A DNA stretch of 64,000 bases from Flavobacterium geliluteum (GCF_017948595.1 NZ_JAGFBV010000002.1:62001-126000); one strand, 5' to 3'. Shown: positions 34,129 through 42,284, counted from the stretch's first letter. Translations and numbers: made by a program. Notes: a model not told the origin generated them from the letters alone.

Positions 34129-34327
34129 AGAAAAAGTATATTAAGTAACAATATGTGCTATTAGAAAATTATTTCAGTTCTAATTTACAAAAGAATTTTT
34201 AATCCGCTGTTGTTTTTTAATTCTGTTAACATTTTGCTTAAATAATTATTTAGAATCTCAAATTATTATAAAAAATAACATTCATCCCAAAAAATGATTT
34301 TGATGAGAATGGCTCTCAGTGAGAAAC

Positions 34328-34579
34328 ATCATGTTTACAGTTGGCAATATCATGTTTACAGTAAGCAAAATCTAATTTTTAGTTAGCAATATCTTGTTTT
34401 TAGTAAGCAAAATCTAATTTGCAGTTGGCAATATCAGGTTTGCAGTAAGCAAAATCTAATTTGCAGTTGGCAATATCATGTTTGCAGGAAGCAAAATCTA
34501 ATTTGCAGTTGGCAATATCATGTTTGCAGGAAGCAAAATCTAATTTGCAGTTAGTAAAATCTTGTTTGCAGTAAGCAAA
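34328..34579. repeat. Tandem array, twelve units of 21 bp
   Basis: Twelve consecutive 21-base units, each starting ATC, with core TTTGCAG (TTTACAG or TTTTTAG in the left units) and ending GCAAA or GCAAT. Odd units (ATCTAATTTGCAGTT..GCAAT) and even units (ATCATGTTTGCAG..GCAAA) alternate, so there is a 42-bp higher period. It lies within the 600-base gap between sixA and the CAP gene, with nothing else recognised except the terminator at 34664. All plus-strand frames have stops; one minus-strand frame is open across much of the array but has no start codon. Confidence 0.9.
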
Positions 34580-34663
34580 TTTTTAATTGTTTTACTATAA
34601 ACTTTGGGTTGATACTTGTTTTTTATTCCGGGTAATTATTCTGGATAATTATTTTTTTTCGAA

Positions 34664-34698
34664 CAAAAAAAAGTCGTTGCAACCTAAGTCACAACGAC
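34664..34698 (-). terminator. Terminator of the CAP-domain gene
   Basis: GTCGTTG (34673-34679) and CAACGAC (34692-34698) pair perfectly. On the minus strand the hairpin is followed by eight T (A-run 34665-34672), about 30 bases after the CAP gene stop. Confidence 0.8.
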
Positions 34699-34728
34699 AA
34701 CCAAAAAATAAACCAGTCCAATTTTCTT

Positions 34729-35226
34729 TTAGATCTTAGCAAAAATATTAGTATAATATTTTCTGCCATTACTGTCTAACTTTACAGCAATGCCAAAATG
34801 CGTATAATCACCTTCTATATTTTCCTTATGGCCAGGACTCTCTAACCACCCCTTGACCACATCTGCGGAAGTTTTGTAGTTGTAGGCAACATTTTCTCCT
34901 ACTTTACTAGCTCCTAGAACACTAACAATATTCTCTGACCTATCTTCAAAACCATTATGATTGACAACATTGTTGGCGATCATATACAAATCATGCTCCG
35001 CTGATTTATAAGAAATATGATTTACTATTTCTAATTTTCTTAATCCAATACTTAGACGATAATTATTTATCAATTGCATTACTTCCAACTCATCATTATT
35101 ATAAGTATAATTTGTTACTAACCCTGCCGTTGTATTTGTTTCAGTAACATCATCAGAGTCTTTGGAGCAAGACAATACCGACGTTATTAAAATTATAAAC
35201 ACTACAGAACGCATAATACTTTTCAT
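34729..35226 (-). CDS. CAP (SCP/PR-1) domain lipoprotein
   Basis: A 165-residue secreted lipoprotein, with signal peptide and lipobox TSVLSC. The CAP domain follows with VMQLINNYRLSIGLRKLEI, KSAEHDLYMIANNVVNHNGF (with conserved His), GENVAYNYKTSADVVKGWLESPGHKENIEGDYTHFGIAV, which are the classic CAP blocks. Bacterial CAP proteins (YkwD-like) are extracellular, of uncertain function. The frame extends to 35265, but ATG 35226 (MKSIMRS) begins the signal peptide. It stands alone, ending in a clear terminator. Confidence 0.9.
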   Translation of the reverse strand: MKSIMRSVVFIILITSVLSCSKDSDDVTETNTTAGLVTNYTYNNDELEVMQLINNYRLSIGLRKLEIVNHISYKSAEHDLYMIANNVVNHNGFEDRSENIVSVLGASKVGENVAYNYKTSADVVKGWLESPGHKENIEGDYTHFGIAVKLDSNGRKYYTNIFAKI

Positions 35227-35392
35227 AACTAAGAGTAGTTTAAGTTTAAGTAGATTGTGGGGCAAACTCTTTAACTATATTTGACAAATTGTTTATTTTC
35301 TTGAAATAAAAATACTTCATTTATCGTTAAACTACCAAAAAAAATCGATGAAATACACTTTTTTTATATTACACAATGTATTTTTCTTACTT

Positions 35393-36037
35393 TTAAGGAG
35401 AGAGCCTATCAATACTCCAGGAGAAATCAGACTGACTCGTATATCGGATTCTGTCGTGTAATCTATTGGCTCTTCCCTGCCAAAATTCTACCTGCAAAGG
35501 CGTCACCAAATAGCCTCCCCAATTTTCAGGTCGAGGGATTGATTTTCCTTCGTAATCCTTTTCTAATTGTTTCAGATTATCTTCTAAAAAAGTTCTGGAC
35601 GGAATGACCTCACTTTGGTTCGAAACAACAGCGCCCAATTTGCTGCCTTCGGGACGAGAGTCAAAATAGCCATCAGAGATATTTTCAGAAGTCTTCTGGG
35701 CTATCCCTTTTATAATCACCTGACGCTCCATTTCCGGCCAGAAAAAAGACAGACAAACATTGGGATTCTGAGCCATCGCTTTTCCTTTTTCCGAATTATA
35801 ATTGGTGTAAAAAATAAATCCTTCTTCAGAAAATTTCTTCAATAAAACAACCCTTGATTTAGGAAAACCGTCTAAACCAATGGTCGAAACAGTCATTGCA
35901 TTTACTTCTCCGCTTCCGTCAAAATCTTCTACTTCGTGGAACCATCTGTTAAACAAATTAATAGGATCCTCCGGAATATTGGTTTCTAACAATTCGCTTT
36001 TTTCGTATGATTTTCTATAATTACTTAAATCGTTCAT
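35393..36037 (-). CDS. pdxH: Pyridoxamine 5'-phosphate oxidase
   Basis: PdxH oxidises pyridoxine or pyridoxamine 5'-phosphate to pyridoxal phosphate, using FMN and O2. The 214-residue protein has NAMTVSTIGLDGFPKSRVVLLKKF, FFWPEMERQVIIKGIAQK, SRPEGSKLGAVVSNQSEVI and the closing LQVEFWQGRANRLHDRIRY with substrate-contact Arg and His, all typical. Single gene in a run of minus-strand housekeeping genes. A short A+T tandem repeat lies just upstream of its start. Confidence 0.96.
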   Translation of the reverse strand: MNDLSNYRKSYEKSELLETNIPEDPINLFNRWFHEVEDFDGSGEVNAMTVSTIGLDGFPKSRVVLLKKFSEEGFIFYTNYNSEKGKAMAQNPNVCLSFFWPEMERQVIIKGIAQKTSENISDGYFDSRPEGSKLGAVVSNQSEVIPSRTFLEDNLKQLEKDYEGKSIPRPENWGGYLVTPLQVEFWQGRANRLHDRIRYTSQSDFSWSIDRLSP

Positions 36038-36073
36038 GAGTTTAGATTTTAAATTGATGATTTTTGATTTTTA

Positions 36074-36119
36074 ACTTTTTACATTTTACTTTTTACATTT
36101 TACTTTTTACTTTTTACAT
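36074..36119. repeat. Short A+T tandem repeat
   Basis: Three tandem copies of about 14 bases built on ACTTTTTACATTTT, between rnz and pdxH. Probably simple slippage. Confidence 0.7.
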
Positions 36120-36133
36120 AGTAGTACTTTCAA

Positions 36134-37039
36134 CTAAAATTCAAAACTGCTGCCGTCATCTGCCAAAAGCACGTTCGGAAAAATTGTTTTGGCCTCTTCT
36201 TTAAAACGTTCTATTCCTTCGTATCTGGTCGAATAATGTCCTAAAATAAGTTGTTTTGCGTTTGCTTTCAAGGCAATTGTGGCGGCTTCTATTGCTGTCG
36301 AATGCAATGTTTTCTGAGCCAAAGCTTCTTCTGATTGCAAGAAAGTAGCTTCGTGATATAAAACATCTACGTTTTTTATGATTGGAAGTATGGCTTCGTG
36401 ATAAGCGGTGTCTGAACAAAATGCATAACTCAGTGGCGGAATTGGATCGAATGATACTTTTTTGTTTTCGATTACGGTTCCGTCTTCGAGCGTGACATCG
36501 CCACCATTCTTTATTTTTTGATAATACGCCGTATGAATGTGATATTGTTGTACAGCATCAACATTTAGTTTTCTTTCGCCCAATTTTTCTTCAAACAAAA
36601 AGCCATTAGTATAAACGCGGTGTTTGAGTGGAATAGTTTTGACAACGACTTTACTGTCTTCGAAAATAATTTGACTTTCGTTCGATTCTAATTCGTGAAA
36701 AAACAAATCATAAGTCGTCCAGGAATTGGATAATCGCAGCTGTAATGTTATGATTTCCTTCACTCCTTTTGGTCCGTAAATATGCAGGTCGGTAGTTCTT
36801 CCTAAAAGTGCAAAAGTTGAAATAGTACCAATCAATCCAAAAAAGTGATCGCCGTGCAGATGCGAAATAAAAATATGATTGATTTTGGAAAATTTGATTT
36901 TATTTTTGCGCAATTGCACCTGAGTTCCCTCACCACAATCGATTAAAAACAACCTGTTTTTTATTTCTAAAACCTGCGCAGTCGGATTGGTAATTGTTCT
37001 GGGAGTAGCGGCATAACAGCCAAGTATGGTTAGTTTCAA
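36134..37039 (-). CDS. rnz: Ribonuclease Z (tRNA 3' endonuclease)
   Basis: RNase Z cuts tRNA precursors at the discriminator base. The 301-residue enzyme has the metallo-beta-lactamase motif FISHLHGDHFFGL with His60, His62, Asp64 and His65. It also has LLGRTTDLHIYGPKGV, SYAFCSDTAYHEAI and DVLYHEATF, with further metal ligands, and LILGHYSTRY near the end. The length is normal for the short form. A small STAS-like gene lies just upstream on the same strand, separated by a perfect 21-bp inverted repeat. Confidence 0.95.
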   Translation of the reverse strand: MKLTILGCYAATPRTITNPTAQVLEIKNRLFLIDCGEGTQVQLRKNKIKFSKINHIFISHLHGDHFFGLIGTISTFALLGRTTDLHIYGPKGVKEIITLQLRLSNSWTTYDLFFHELESNESQIIFEDSKVVVKTIPLKHRVYTNGFLFEEKLGERKLNVDAVQQYHIHTAYYQKIKNGGDVTLEDGTVIENKKVSFDPIPPLSYAFCSDTAYHEAILPIIKNVDVLYHEATFLQSEEALAQKTLHSTAIEAATIALKANAKQLILGHYSTRYEGIERFKEEAKTIFPNVLLADDGSSFEF

Positions 37040-37054
37040 TTTTTATTGATTCGT

Positions 37055-37154
37055 TTAATTGTTTAACTGTTTAATCGTAAAAATGGTAATTTGTTTCATC
37101 ATAAAATTGATTAAACAGCGAAACGATTAACCCATTAAACAGTTAAACAATTAA
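37055..37154. repeat. Perfect 21-bp inverted repeat between rnz and the STAS-like gene
   Basis: The left arm 37055-37075 and right arm 37134-37154 are exact complements; core TTGTTTAACTGTTTAAT. The 58-base spacer has further GATTAA-rich pieces (CGAAACGATTAACCC). Related arms occur at 38577-38634. The whole resembles a family of dispersed palindromes. Confidence 0.85.
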
Positions 37155-37161
37155 CCAATTT

Positions 37162-37494
37162 CTAAAATCCCAAATCTCTTTCAATTTCTTCCATTTCGAT
37201 GATGTCGTGCGCTTCAAGAAGCGAAGGCACTACAGTTAGCTTGTCAGAAACAGAGTTAAAATCAAAGTCAGCAACGACTACTACAAAAGATTTTTTAGCT
37301 TTTTTGTGTTGCTTCGAAAGTGGCAGGAATAACTTAACATCAGCTTCCGGCAAACTAGAATAAGCCGTTAAATCGATGACGATATTTTGTTTTTCAAAAG
37401 TTTTAAATTGCTGCATCACTTTTTCTAAGAAAGAATTAATATCTCCCTGTGTATCTTTAATTGTAACGGTATGTCCTTTTTGATCTACTTTCAT
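37162..37494 (-). CDS. STAS-like domain protein upstream of rnz
   Basis: A 110-residue protein with a beta-alpha pattern like anti-anti-sigma (STAS) domains: VTIKDTQGDINSFLEKVMQQF, NIVIDLTAYSSLPEADVKLFLPLSKQHKKAKKSFVVVVADFDF. The serine phosphorylated in SpoIIAA-type proteins is not clearly placed (AYSSLPEADV). In Flavobacterium this gene regularly sits next to rnz and is sometimes misnamed ribonuclease Z, though it has no metal motif. Function unknown; the neighbour suggests a tie to RNA processing. Confidence 0.75.
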   Translation of the reverse strand: MKVDQKGHTVTIKDTQGDINSFLEKVMQQFKTFEKQNIVIDLTAYSSLPEADVKLFLPLSKQHKKAKKSFVVVVADFDFNSVSDKLTVVPSLLEAHDIIEMEEIERDLGF

Positions 37495-37617
37495 ATTTAT
37501 ATTTCTAGGCTTATATCAACTCTCCATTTTTGAAAGCTAAGATACAAAGTTTTTTTAGTTTTATTTTCAGGTTTAACAGGCTGAACGTTCCAAGACCAGA
37601 AACCTGAAACTTTAATT

Positions 37618-38544
37618 TTACTGAATCTTAGAAGCCAAAAGATAAATCACCGCCATTCTTATCGCTACACCGTTCTCGACCTGGTTTAAAATTACAGAAT
37701 GTGCAGAATCTGCCACCTCAGAAGTTATCTCTACGCCTCTGTTTATAGGTCCTGGGTGCATAATGACGATTTCTTTTCCAAGAGAATCTAATAAGGGTTT
37801 ATCTACACCATATTGTTGTGCGTATTCGCGTGTTGACGGGAAAAAATTCACATCCATACGCTCATTCTGAACGCGAAGCATATTGGCTACATCACACCAT
37901 TCAAGCGCTTTGCGTAAATTCGGCTCGACCGTAACACCAAGCGACTCAATGTATCTCGGAATCAGGGTTTTTGGCCCGCATACTTTTACTTCTGCACCTT
38001 GCATCTGCAATGCATAAATATTAGACAATGCCACTCTTGAGTGCAGAATATCGCCTACAATAACGACTTTTTTCCCTGCTACGTCACCCAATTTTTCTCT
38101 AATAGAATAACTGTCCAACAGAGCCTGCGTTGGGTGTTCATGAGCACCATCGCCAGCATTTACGATACTTGCTTTGACATTTTTGGACAAAAAATAAGCC
38201 GCTCCGGGATTGGAGTGGCGCATGACAACCATATCTACTTTCATAGACAGGATATTGTTTACAGTATCTATAAGTGTTTCGCCTTTTTTGACAGACGACT
38301 GCGCTGCCGAAAAACTAATTACATCTGCAGACAAACGTTTCTGTGCTAATTCGAAAGAAAGTTTGGTTCTGGTACTGTTTTCGAAAAAAATGTTGGCAAT
38401 GGTAATATCTCGTAATGAAGGAACTTTTTTAATGGGTCTGTTAATGACTTCTTTAAAATGATCGGCCGTTTCAAAAATTAGGTTAATATCATTCTCGTTG
38501 ATGTATTTAATTCCTAATAAGTGATTTACGCTTAATTCTTTCAT
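37618..38544 (-). CDS. pyrB: Aspartate carbamoyltransferase, catalytic subunit
   Basis: PyrB joins carbamoyl phosphate to aspartate in pyrimidine synthesis. The 308-residue protein has the carbamoyl-phosphate loop FFENSTRTKLSFELA (STRT at 57-60), the second-site block HEHPTQALLDSYSI, VGDILHSRVALSN, and MHPGPINRGVEI with the aspartate contacts. No pyrI regulatory subunit is present. It lies after pyrR with a 93-base gap that contains a palindromic repeat, so control may pass through PyrR or read-through from its promoter. Confidence 0.97.
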   Translation of the reverse strand: MKELSVNHLLGIKYINENDINLIFETADHFKEVINRPIKKVPSLRDITIANIFFENSTRTKLSFELAQKRLSADVISFSAAQSSVKKGETLIDTVNNILSMKVDMVVMRHSNPGAAYFLSKNVKASIVNAGDGAHEHPTQALLDSYSIREKLGDVAGKKVVIVGDILHSRVALSNIYALQMQGAEVKVCGPKTLIPRYIESLGVTVEPNLRKALEWCDVANMLRVQNERMDVNFFPSTREYAQQYGVDKPLLDSLGKEIVIMHPGPINRGVEITSEVADSAHSVILNQVENGVAIRMAVIYLLASKIQ

Positions 38545-38576
38545 TGTGTGTGTTTATAGGTTTATTTGTTGAATTG

Positions 38577-38634
38577 TTTAATCGTTTGGCTTGCGGTTAA
38601 ACCATAAAACGATTAACCAATTAAGCGATTAAAC
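38577..38634. repeat. Palindromic repeat between pyrB and pyrR
   Basis: GTTTAATCG (38577-38585) pairs with CGATTAAAC (38626-38634); inside, GGTTAA and TTAACC also pair. The motif family resembles 37055-37154. It could fold in the pyrR-pyrB transcript, where a PyrR attenuator might be expected, but no terminator/antiterminator pair is evident. Confidence 0.55.
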
Positions 38635-38637
38635 TTT

Positions 38638-39177
38638 TTAATTTGTAACGAGGTAAACCACGTCTTCGCCTTCATTTTCTTTCCAGCTTACTTTTACTTT
38701 TTCATTATTAATAGCATCTACCTGACGACCACGATAATCGGGCTGAATTGGCAGATTTCTACTAAAACGTCTGTCGATTAACACTAGCAATTCGATTTCT
38801 GAAGGTCTCCCAAAAGACTGAATAGCGGTTAAGGCAGAACGGATACTGCGTCCGGTAAACAAAACATCATCGATAAAAATGACTTTTTTGTTTTCGACTA
38901 TAAAATTAATTTGTGTTTTATTGGCTTCAAGCGGTTTATCAGTGCGGCGAAAGTCATCTCTAAAAAAAGTGATGTCAAGATATCCCAAAGAAATCTCGGG
39001 AGTTTGGTATTCGTTTTCTAATATTTGTTTTAGACGTTCGGCTAAAAAAACGCCTCTTGGCTGGATTCCAACTAAGATAGTATCAGAGAAATCAAGATGT
39101 TTTTCGATCAACTGACAAGCCAAACGATGGAGTATGATAGTAACTTCTTTTGAATTAAGTAATACTTTTTGGCTCAT
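38638..39177 (-). CDS. pyrR: PyrR: pyrimidine operon regulator / uracil phosphoribosyltransferase
   Basis: PyrR binds pyr mRNA in the presence of UMP and has weak uracil phosphoribosyltransferase activity. The 179-residue protein (ATG 39177, MSQKVLLNSKE; the frame runs on to 39267 but that is longer than the family) has GIQPRGVFLAERL. The PRPP loop is KVIFIDDVLFTGRSIRSAL, and a basic C-terminal part SRNLPIQPDYRGRQVD is involved in RNA contact in the family. It precedes pyrB on the same strand. Confidence 0.95.
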   Translation of the reverse strand: MSQKVLLNSKEVTIILHRLACQLIEKHLDFSDTILVGIQPRGVFLAERLKQILENEYQTPEISLGYLDITFFRDDFRRTDKPLEANKTQINFIVENKKVIFIDDVLFTGRSIRSALTAIQSFGRPSEIELLVLIDRRFSRNLPIQPDYRGRQVDAINNEKVKVSWKENEGEDVVYLVTN

Positions 39178-39201
39178 AATTAAGTGTGATGTTTGGTTGG
39201 G

Positions 39202-39209
39202 CAAATATA
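39202..39209 (-). promoter_or_regulatory. -7 element of pyrR
   Basis: CAAATATA is the reverse complement of TATATTTG (TAnnTTTG), 25 bases before the pyrR start, in the common Bacteroidota context GCAAATATACGAAA. No clear -33 box. Confidence 0.5.
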
Positions 39210-39310
39210 CGAAATCAGATTTTATTTGTTGCGGTGTTGGGGAGGGAATATTTTTTTTGGTCGGCAACGGGTTTTAGATTCTCAAACAAGTTTTTTTAGG
39301 TTAAAAGCCC

Positions 39311-39480
39311 CATCGATGGGGTTGCGAACCCCAACGTTGGGGTTCGTAACCCCAAATTTGACGTCTAGAACCTCATTTTTGACGTCCACAACCCCAAATT
39401 TGACGTCCATAGACGTATAATTTGACGTCTGCAACCTAAAGTTTTACGTCCAGAACCTAAAACTTTAGGTTCTGGACGTC
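39311..39480. repeat. Tandem array with 21-bp period (AACCCC..TTGACGTC type)
   Basis: About eight imperfect units between pyrR and a small membrane protein. GACGTC occurs at 39360, 39381, 39402 and 39424 and TACGTC at 39445, with spacings 21, 21, 22 and 21. Earlier units carry GGGGTTGCGAACCCC and GGGGTTCGTAACCCC at the same period. The last unit is inverted (CCTAAAACTTTAGG then TTCTGGACGTC). Sequence differs from the array at 34328-34579, but the period is the same. The remaining gene-free stretch to 39822 holds no other recognised feature. Confidence 0.85.
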
Positions 39481-39822
39481 ATCGACGGAGCTTTTAACCC
39501 CAAAATTGCTGTTTTTAGAACCTTGATAGACTTAAATAACTATTTATGAGTCTTTATTTGAAAAATATTTTAAAATAAAATTACTATTTTTGAATTATGA
39601 CTACCATGGAAATTAAAAAAGAGAGCAATAAGGCTCTGGATCAAGTTCCGGAAAAACCTTCTTATCAACATTTTAGGCTTCATAAAACAAATACAGGCAG
39701 ATAATAATGCTCCATGATTTCTTAAAAACAAATCAAAATCATCCATAAAAAATAGGTGTTAATTACCATTTTTTAGATACTGAAAAACAAATGACTAATT
39801 ATAAATAAGAGGCAAACTCAAA

Positions 39823-40230
39823 ATGAAAGAAAGCACTAGAAAGTTTCTAAAAAACCCTAAAAATATATTTCTCATAGACGGTTTTGGTGCTTTACTTACT
39901 GTTGCATTACTTTTCTTTGTTCTTAGGACTTTCAGCCCATATTTTGGTTTATCAAAAACCATTTTCGAATATCTTTCTTTGCTGGCATTGGTATTTGCAT
40001 TTTATTCTATTACTTGTTTTTTTCTAATCACTAACATTTGGAAACCGTATTTAAAAATAATCTGCATTGCTAACGTCCTGTATTGTGTTGTAACATTTGG
40101 AATCATATTCTATTATTACCAAAGTATTTCAGTTTTGGGTATCGTTTACTTTTTAGGAGAAATAATAGTCATATCAGGGATTGTATTTTTAGAAATAAAA
40201 ACAATACAAACTCCTTACCAAGTGCCATAA
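39823..40230 (+). CDS. Four-helix membrane protein, hypothetical
   Basis: A 135-residue protein with about four transmembrane segments (DGFGALLTVALLFFVLRTF; YLSLLALVFAFYSITCFFLI; IICIANVLYCVVTFGIIFYY; GIVYFLGEIIVISGIVFLE). It starts with a basic patch KESTRKFLKNPKNIF. Resembles small conserved inner-membrane proteins of flavobacteria. No function can be assigned, and it is monocistronic. Confidence 0.7.
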   Translation: MKESTRKFLKNPKNIFLIDGFGALLTVALLFFVLRTFSPYFGLSKTIFEYLSLLALVFAFYSITCFFLITNIWKPYLKIICIANVLYCVVTFGIIFYYYQSISVLGIVYFLGEIIVISGIVFLEIKTIQTPYQVP

Positions 40231-40388
40231 TTGATCTTATCTGCTAATTGAAATCTAGTAAAATCTCCAAATATTAGAACTTTTCTCAAAAATTATATAA
40301 ACTATTTTTTTGTCGTTTCAAGTAATTTTATCGTTCGATAATTAAAAGGATAAATTCTTTTTTGAAATAATTAAAAAAAAGCAAAATC

Positions 40389-40562
40389 ATGCAAAAAAAC
40401 ATTACACGTTTGTTAATGGTACTCGTAATACTGTTTTCATTTACAAGTTGCGAAATTATAGGAGATATTTTTAAAGCCGGAATGGGATTCGGAATATTTA
40501 TTGTAGTGGTTGTAATTGCAATAATTATTTTTGCTTTTGCAAAACTATTTGGCAGAAAATAA
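40389..40562 (+). CDS. Tiny lipoprotein with one membrane helix
   Basis: A 57-residue product. A signal sequence NITRLLMVLVILFSFTSC with Cys at the end is a lipobox-like site. It is followed by EIIGDIFKAGMGF and a hydrophobic helix FIVVVVIAIIIFAFAKLF ending GRK. Families like this are widespread in Bacteroidota and often carry a misleading enzyme name. A terminator follows directly. Role unknown; too small for automatic ORF calling at a usual cut-off. Confidence 0.7.
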   Translation: MQKNITRLLMVLVILFSFTSCEIIGDIFKAGMGFGIFIVVVVIAIIIFAFAKLFGRK

Positions 40563-40567
40563 AACAT

Positions 40568-40604
40568 AAAAAAAATCCCGCTACTCAGGTAACGGGATTT
40601 TGAA
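40568..40604. terminator. Bidirectional terminator between the tiny lipoprotein gene and the ABC-F gene
   Basis: AAAATCCCG (about 40572-40580) and CGGGATTTT (40593-40601) form a nine-base-pair stem with A and T flanks, lying between two convergent genes. Confidence 0.85.
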
Positions 40605-40607
40605 GTT

Positions 40608-42227
40608 TTATTTGGTGTACATCTTTACTCTTAATTCCTGAACTTTTTCATCATCCAGATATTCGTCAAATGTCATGTAGCGATCAATTGCTCCGTTTGG
40701 CGTCAATTCTACTACTCTATTACCTACAGTTTGTGCAAACTCATGATCATGAGTGGTAAAAATCACAGAACCTTTAAAGTTTTTTAATGAGTTATTAAAT
40801 GCCGTAATCGACTCCAAATCAAGGTGATTTGTTGGTTCGTCAAGCATCAGGATATTGGCGCGCTCCATCATCATTCTCGACAACATGCAACGTACTTTTT
40901 CTCCTCCTGATAGAACTCGGCTTGTTTTTAAAGCTTCTTCTCCAGAAAAAATCATTTTACCTAAAAATCCTCTAATAAAAACCTCATCACGCTCTTCTTC
41001 AGTTTTTGCGTATTGACGTAACCAATCTACAAGGCTCAAATCGTTTTCGAAGAAAGAATGATTCTCAGCAGGCAAATAGGCTTGGTTAGTGGTAATTCCC
41101 CAATCAAAAATTCCTGCATCTGCTTTTTGCTGATTGTTTAAGATTTCGTAAAAAGCGGTAGTGGCGCGTGAATCTTTAGAAAAAAGAACAATTTTGTCGC
41201 CTTTTGCCATATTCAAATTAACGCCTTTAAACAAAAGGTCGCCTTCTACAGAAGCGGCTAAATTTTCAACATTTAAAATCTGATCACCTGCTTCGCGATC
41301 CTGATCAAAAATAATCGCAGGATAACGACGGCTTGACGGTTTGATATCTGAAATATTTAATTTAGAGATCATTTTTTTACGAGAAGTAGCTTGTTTCGAT
41401 TTTGCAACGTTGGCACTAAATCGACGAATAAATTCTTCTAATTCCTGTTTCTTTTCTTCTGCTTTTTTGTTTTGCTGCGCACGTTGTTTTGCGGCCAATT
41501 GGCTCGACTCGTACCAGAAAGTATAGTTACCTGAATAATGGTTTATTTTTCCAAAATCAATATCCGAAATATGTGTACAAACCGAATCTAAAAAGTGACG
41601 ATCGTGAGATACTACGATTACGGTATTCTCGTAATTGGCAAGGAAATTTTCTAACCAGGCGATGGTTTCAAAATCCAAATCGTTGGTAGGCTCATCCATA
41701 ATAAGCAAATCCGGGTTTCCAAAAAGGGCTTGCGCCAAAAGCACACGAACTTTTATTTTTCCCTCCAAATCACCCATTAAAGTATAATGGTGGTCTTCGT
41801 TAATCCCTAAGTTAGACAACATCGAAGCGGCATCAGAATCTGCATTCCATCCGTTCATTTCTTCAAACTGTACCTGAAGTTCCCCTATCCTATCAGCGTT
41901 TTTGTCGTTGTAGTCTAAATAAAGTTCATCCATTTCTTTTTTAACAGCGTACAAAACTTTATTTCCCATCAAAACGGTTTCCAAAACCGTATGCTCATCG
42001 AACATGTTGTGATTTTGGTTTAAAACCGACATACGTTTTCCCGGTTCTAAATGAATATGTCCGGAAGTTGGGTCAATATCGCCCGAAATGATTTTAAGAA
42101 AAGTAGATTTTCCAGCACCATTGGCTCCAATAACGCCGTAAATATTTCCGTGAGTGAAAGTTGTATTTACTTCGTCAAACAAGATACGTTTGCCAAATTG
42201 AACTGATAAATTATTGACTGTTAACAT
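40608..42227 (-). CDS. ABC-F family ATPase (YbiT-like), one doubly degenerate ATP site
   Basis: A 539-residue soluble ABC protein with two nucleotide-binding domains; ABC-F proteins act on the ribosome. Domain 1 has Walker A GANGAGKST (35-43) and Walker B LLIMDEPTND, but its signature is LEGKIKVRVLLAQALF rather than LSGGQ. Domain 2 has LSGGEKVRCMLSR and LMLDEPTNHLD, but its Walker A reads FSKDSRATTAF instead of GxxGxGKST. Thus one composite site (Walker A1 + signature 2) is intact and the other is lost on both sides. The linker KSKQATSRKKMISKLN is as in YbiT. A full promoter lies at 42253-42284. Confidence 0.88.
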   Translation of the reverse strand: MLTVNNLSVQFGKRILFDEVNTTFTHGNIYGVIGANGAGKSTFLKIISGDIDPTSGHIHLEPGKRMSVLNQNHNMFDEHTVLETVLMGNKVLYAVKKEMDELYLDYNDKNADRIGELQVQFEEMNGWNADSDAASMLSNLGINEDHHYTLMGDLEGKIKVRVLLAQALFGNPDLLIMDEPTNDLDFETIAWLENFLANYENTVIVVSHDRHFLDSVCTHISDIDFGKINHYSGNYTFWYESSQLAAKQRAQQNKKAEEKKQELEEFIRRFSANVAKSKQATSRKKMISKLNISDIKPSSRRYPAIIFDQDREAGDQILNVENLAASVEGDLLFKGVNLNMAKGDKIVLFSKDSRATTAFYEILNNQQKADAGIFDWGITTNQAYLPAENHSFFENDLSLVDWLRQYAKTEEERDEVFIRGFLGKMIFSGEEALKTSRVLSGGEKVRCMLSRMMMERANILMLDEPTNHLDLESITAFNNSLKNFKGSVIFTTHDHEFAQTVGNRVVELTPNGAIDRYMTFDEYLDDEKVQELRVKMYTK

Positions 42228-42252
42228 GAATGTCTTTTTAATTAATTTTGTG

Positions 42253-42284
42253 CAAAAGTAAGGAAAAAGGTTCAGAGTTGCAAA
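42253..42284 (-). promoter_or_regulatory. Promoter of the ABC-F gene
   Basis: On the minus strand TTTG (complement CAAA at 42281-42284), a 20-base spacer and TACTTTTG (complement CAAAAGTA at 42253-42260) match the Bacteroidota consensus in both boxes. The -7 box is 26 bases before the start codon. Confidence 0.7.

Noticed and set aside
34328..34579. The array as a CRISPR or as a coding repeat (a minus-strand frame is open over most of it, seven residues per unit with Cys)
   Set aside because: There are no unique spacers between units, and the open frame has a stop directly upstream, no start codon and two stops in the left units.
38545..38637. PyrR-dependent attenuator between pyrR and pyrB
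   Set aside because: The palindrome is of the dispersed-repeat type, has no T-run, and no anti-terminator partner or PyrR-binding loop could be found.
39193..39420. Plus-strand frame of 75 codons with repeats TPNLTS..TSFLTS
   Set aside because: It is generated by the 21-bp array, overlaps the pyrR promoter, and has no other protein character.
39598..39705. Short frame MTTMEIKKESNKALDQVPEK.. of 35 codons
   Set aside because: Too short, with no homologue recognised and no signal or regulatory context; could be a gene remnant but unsupported.
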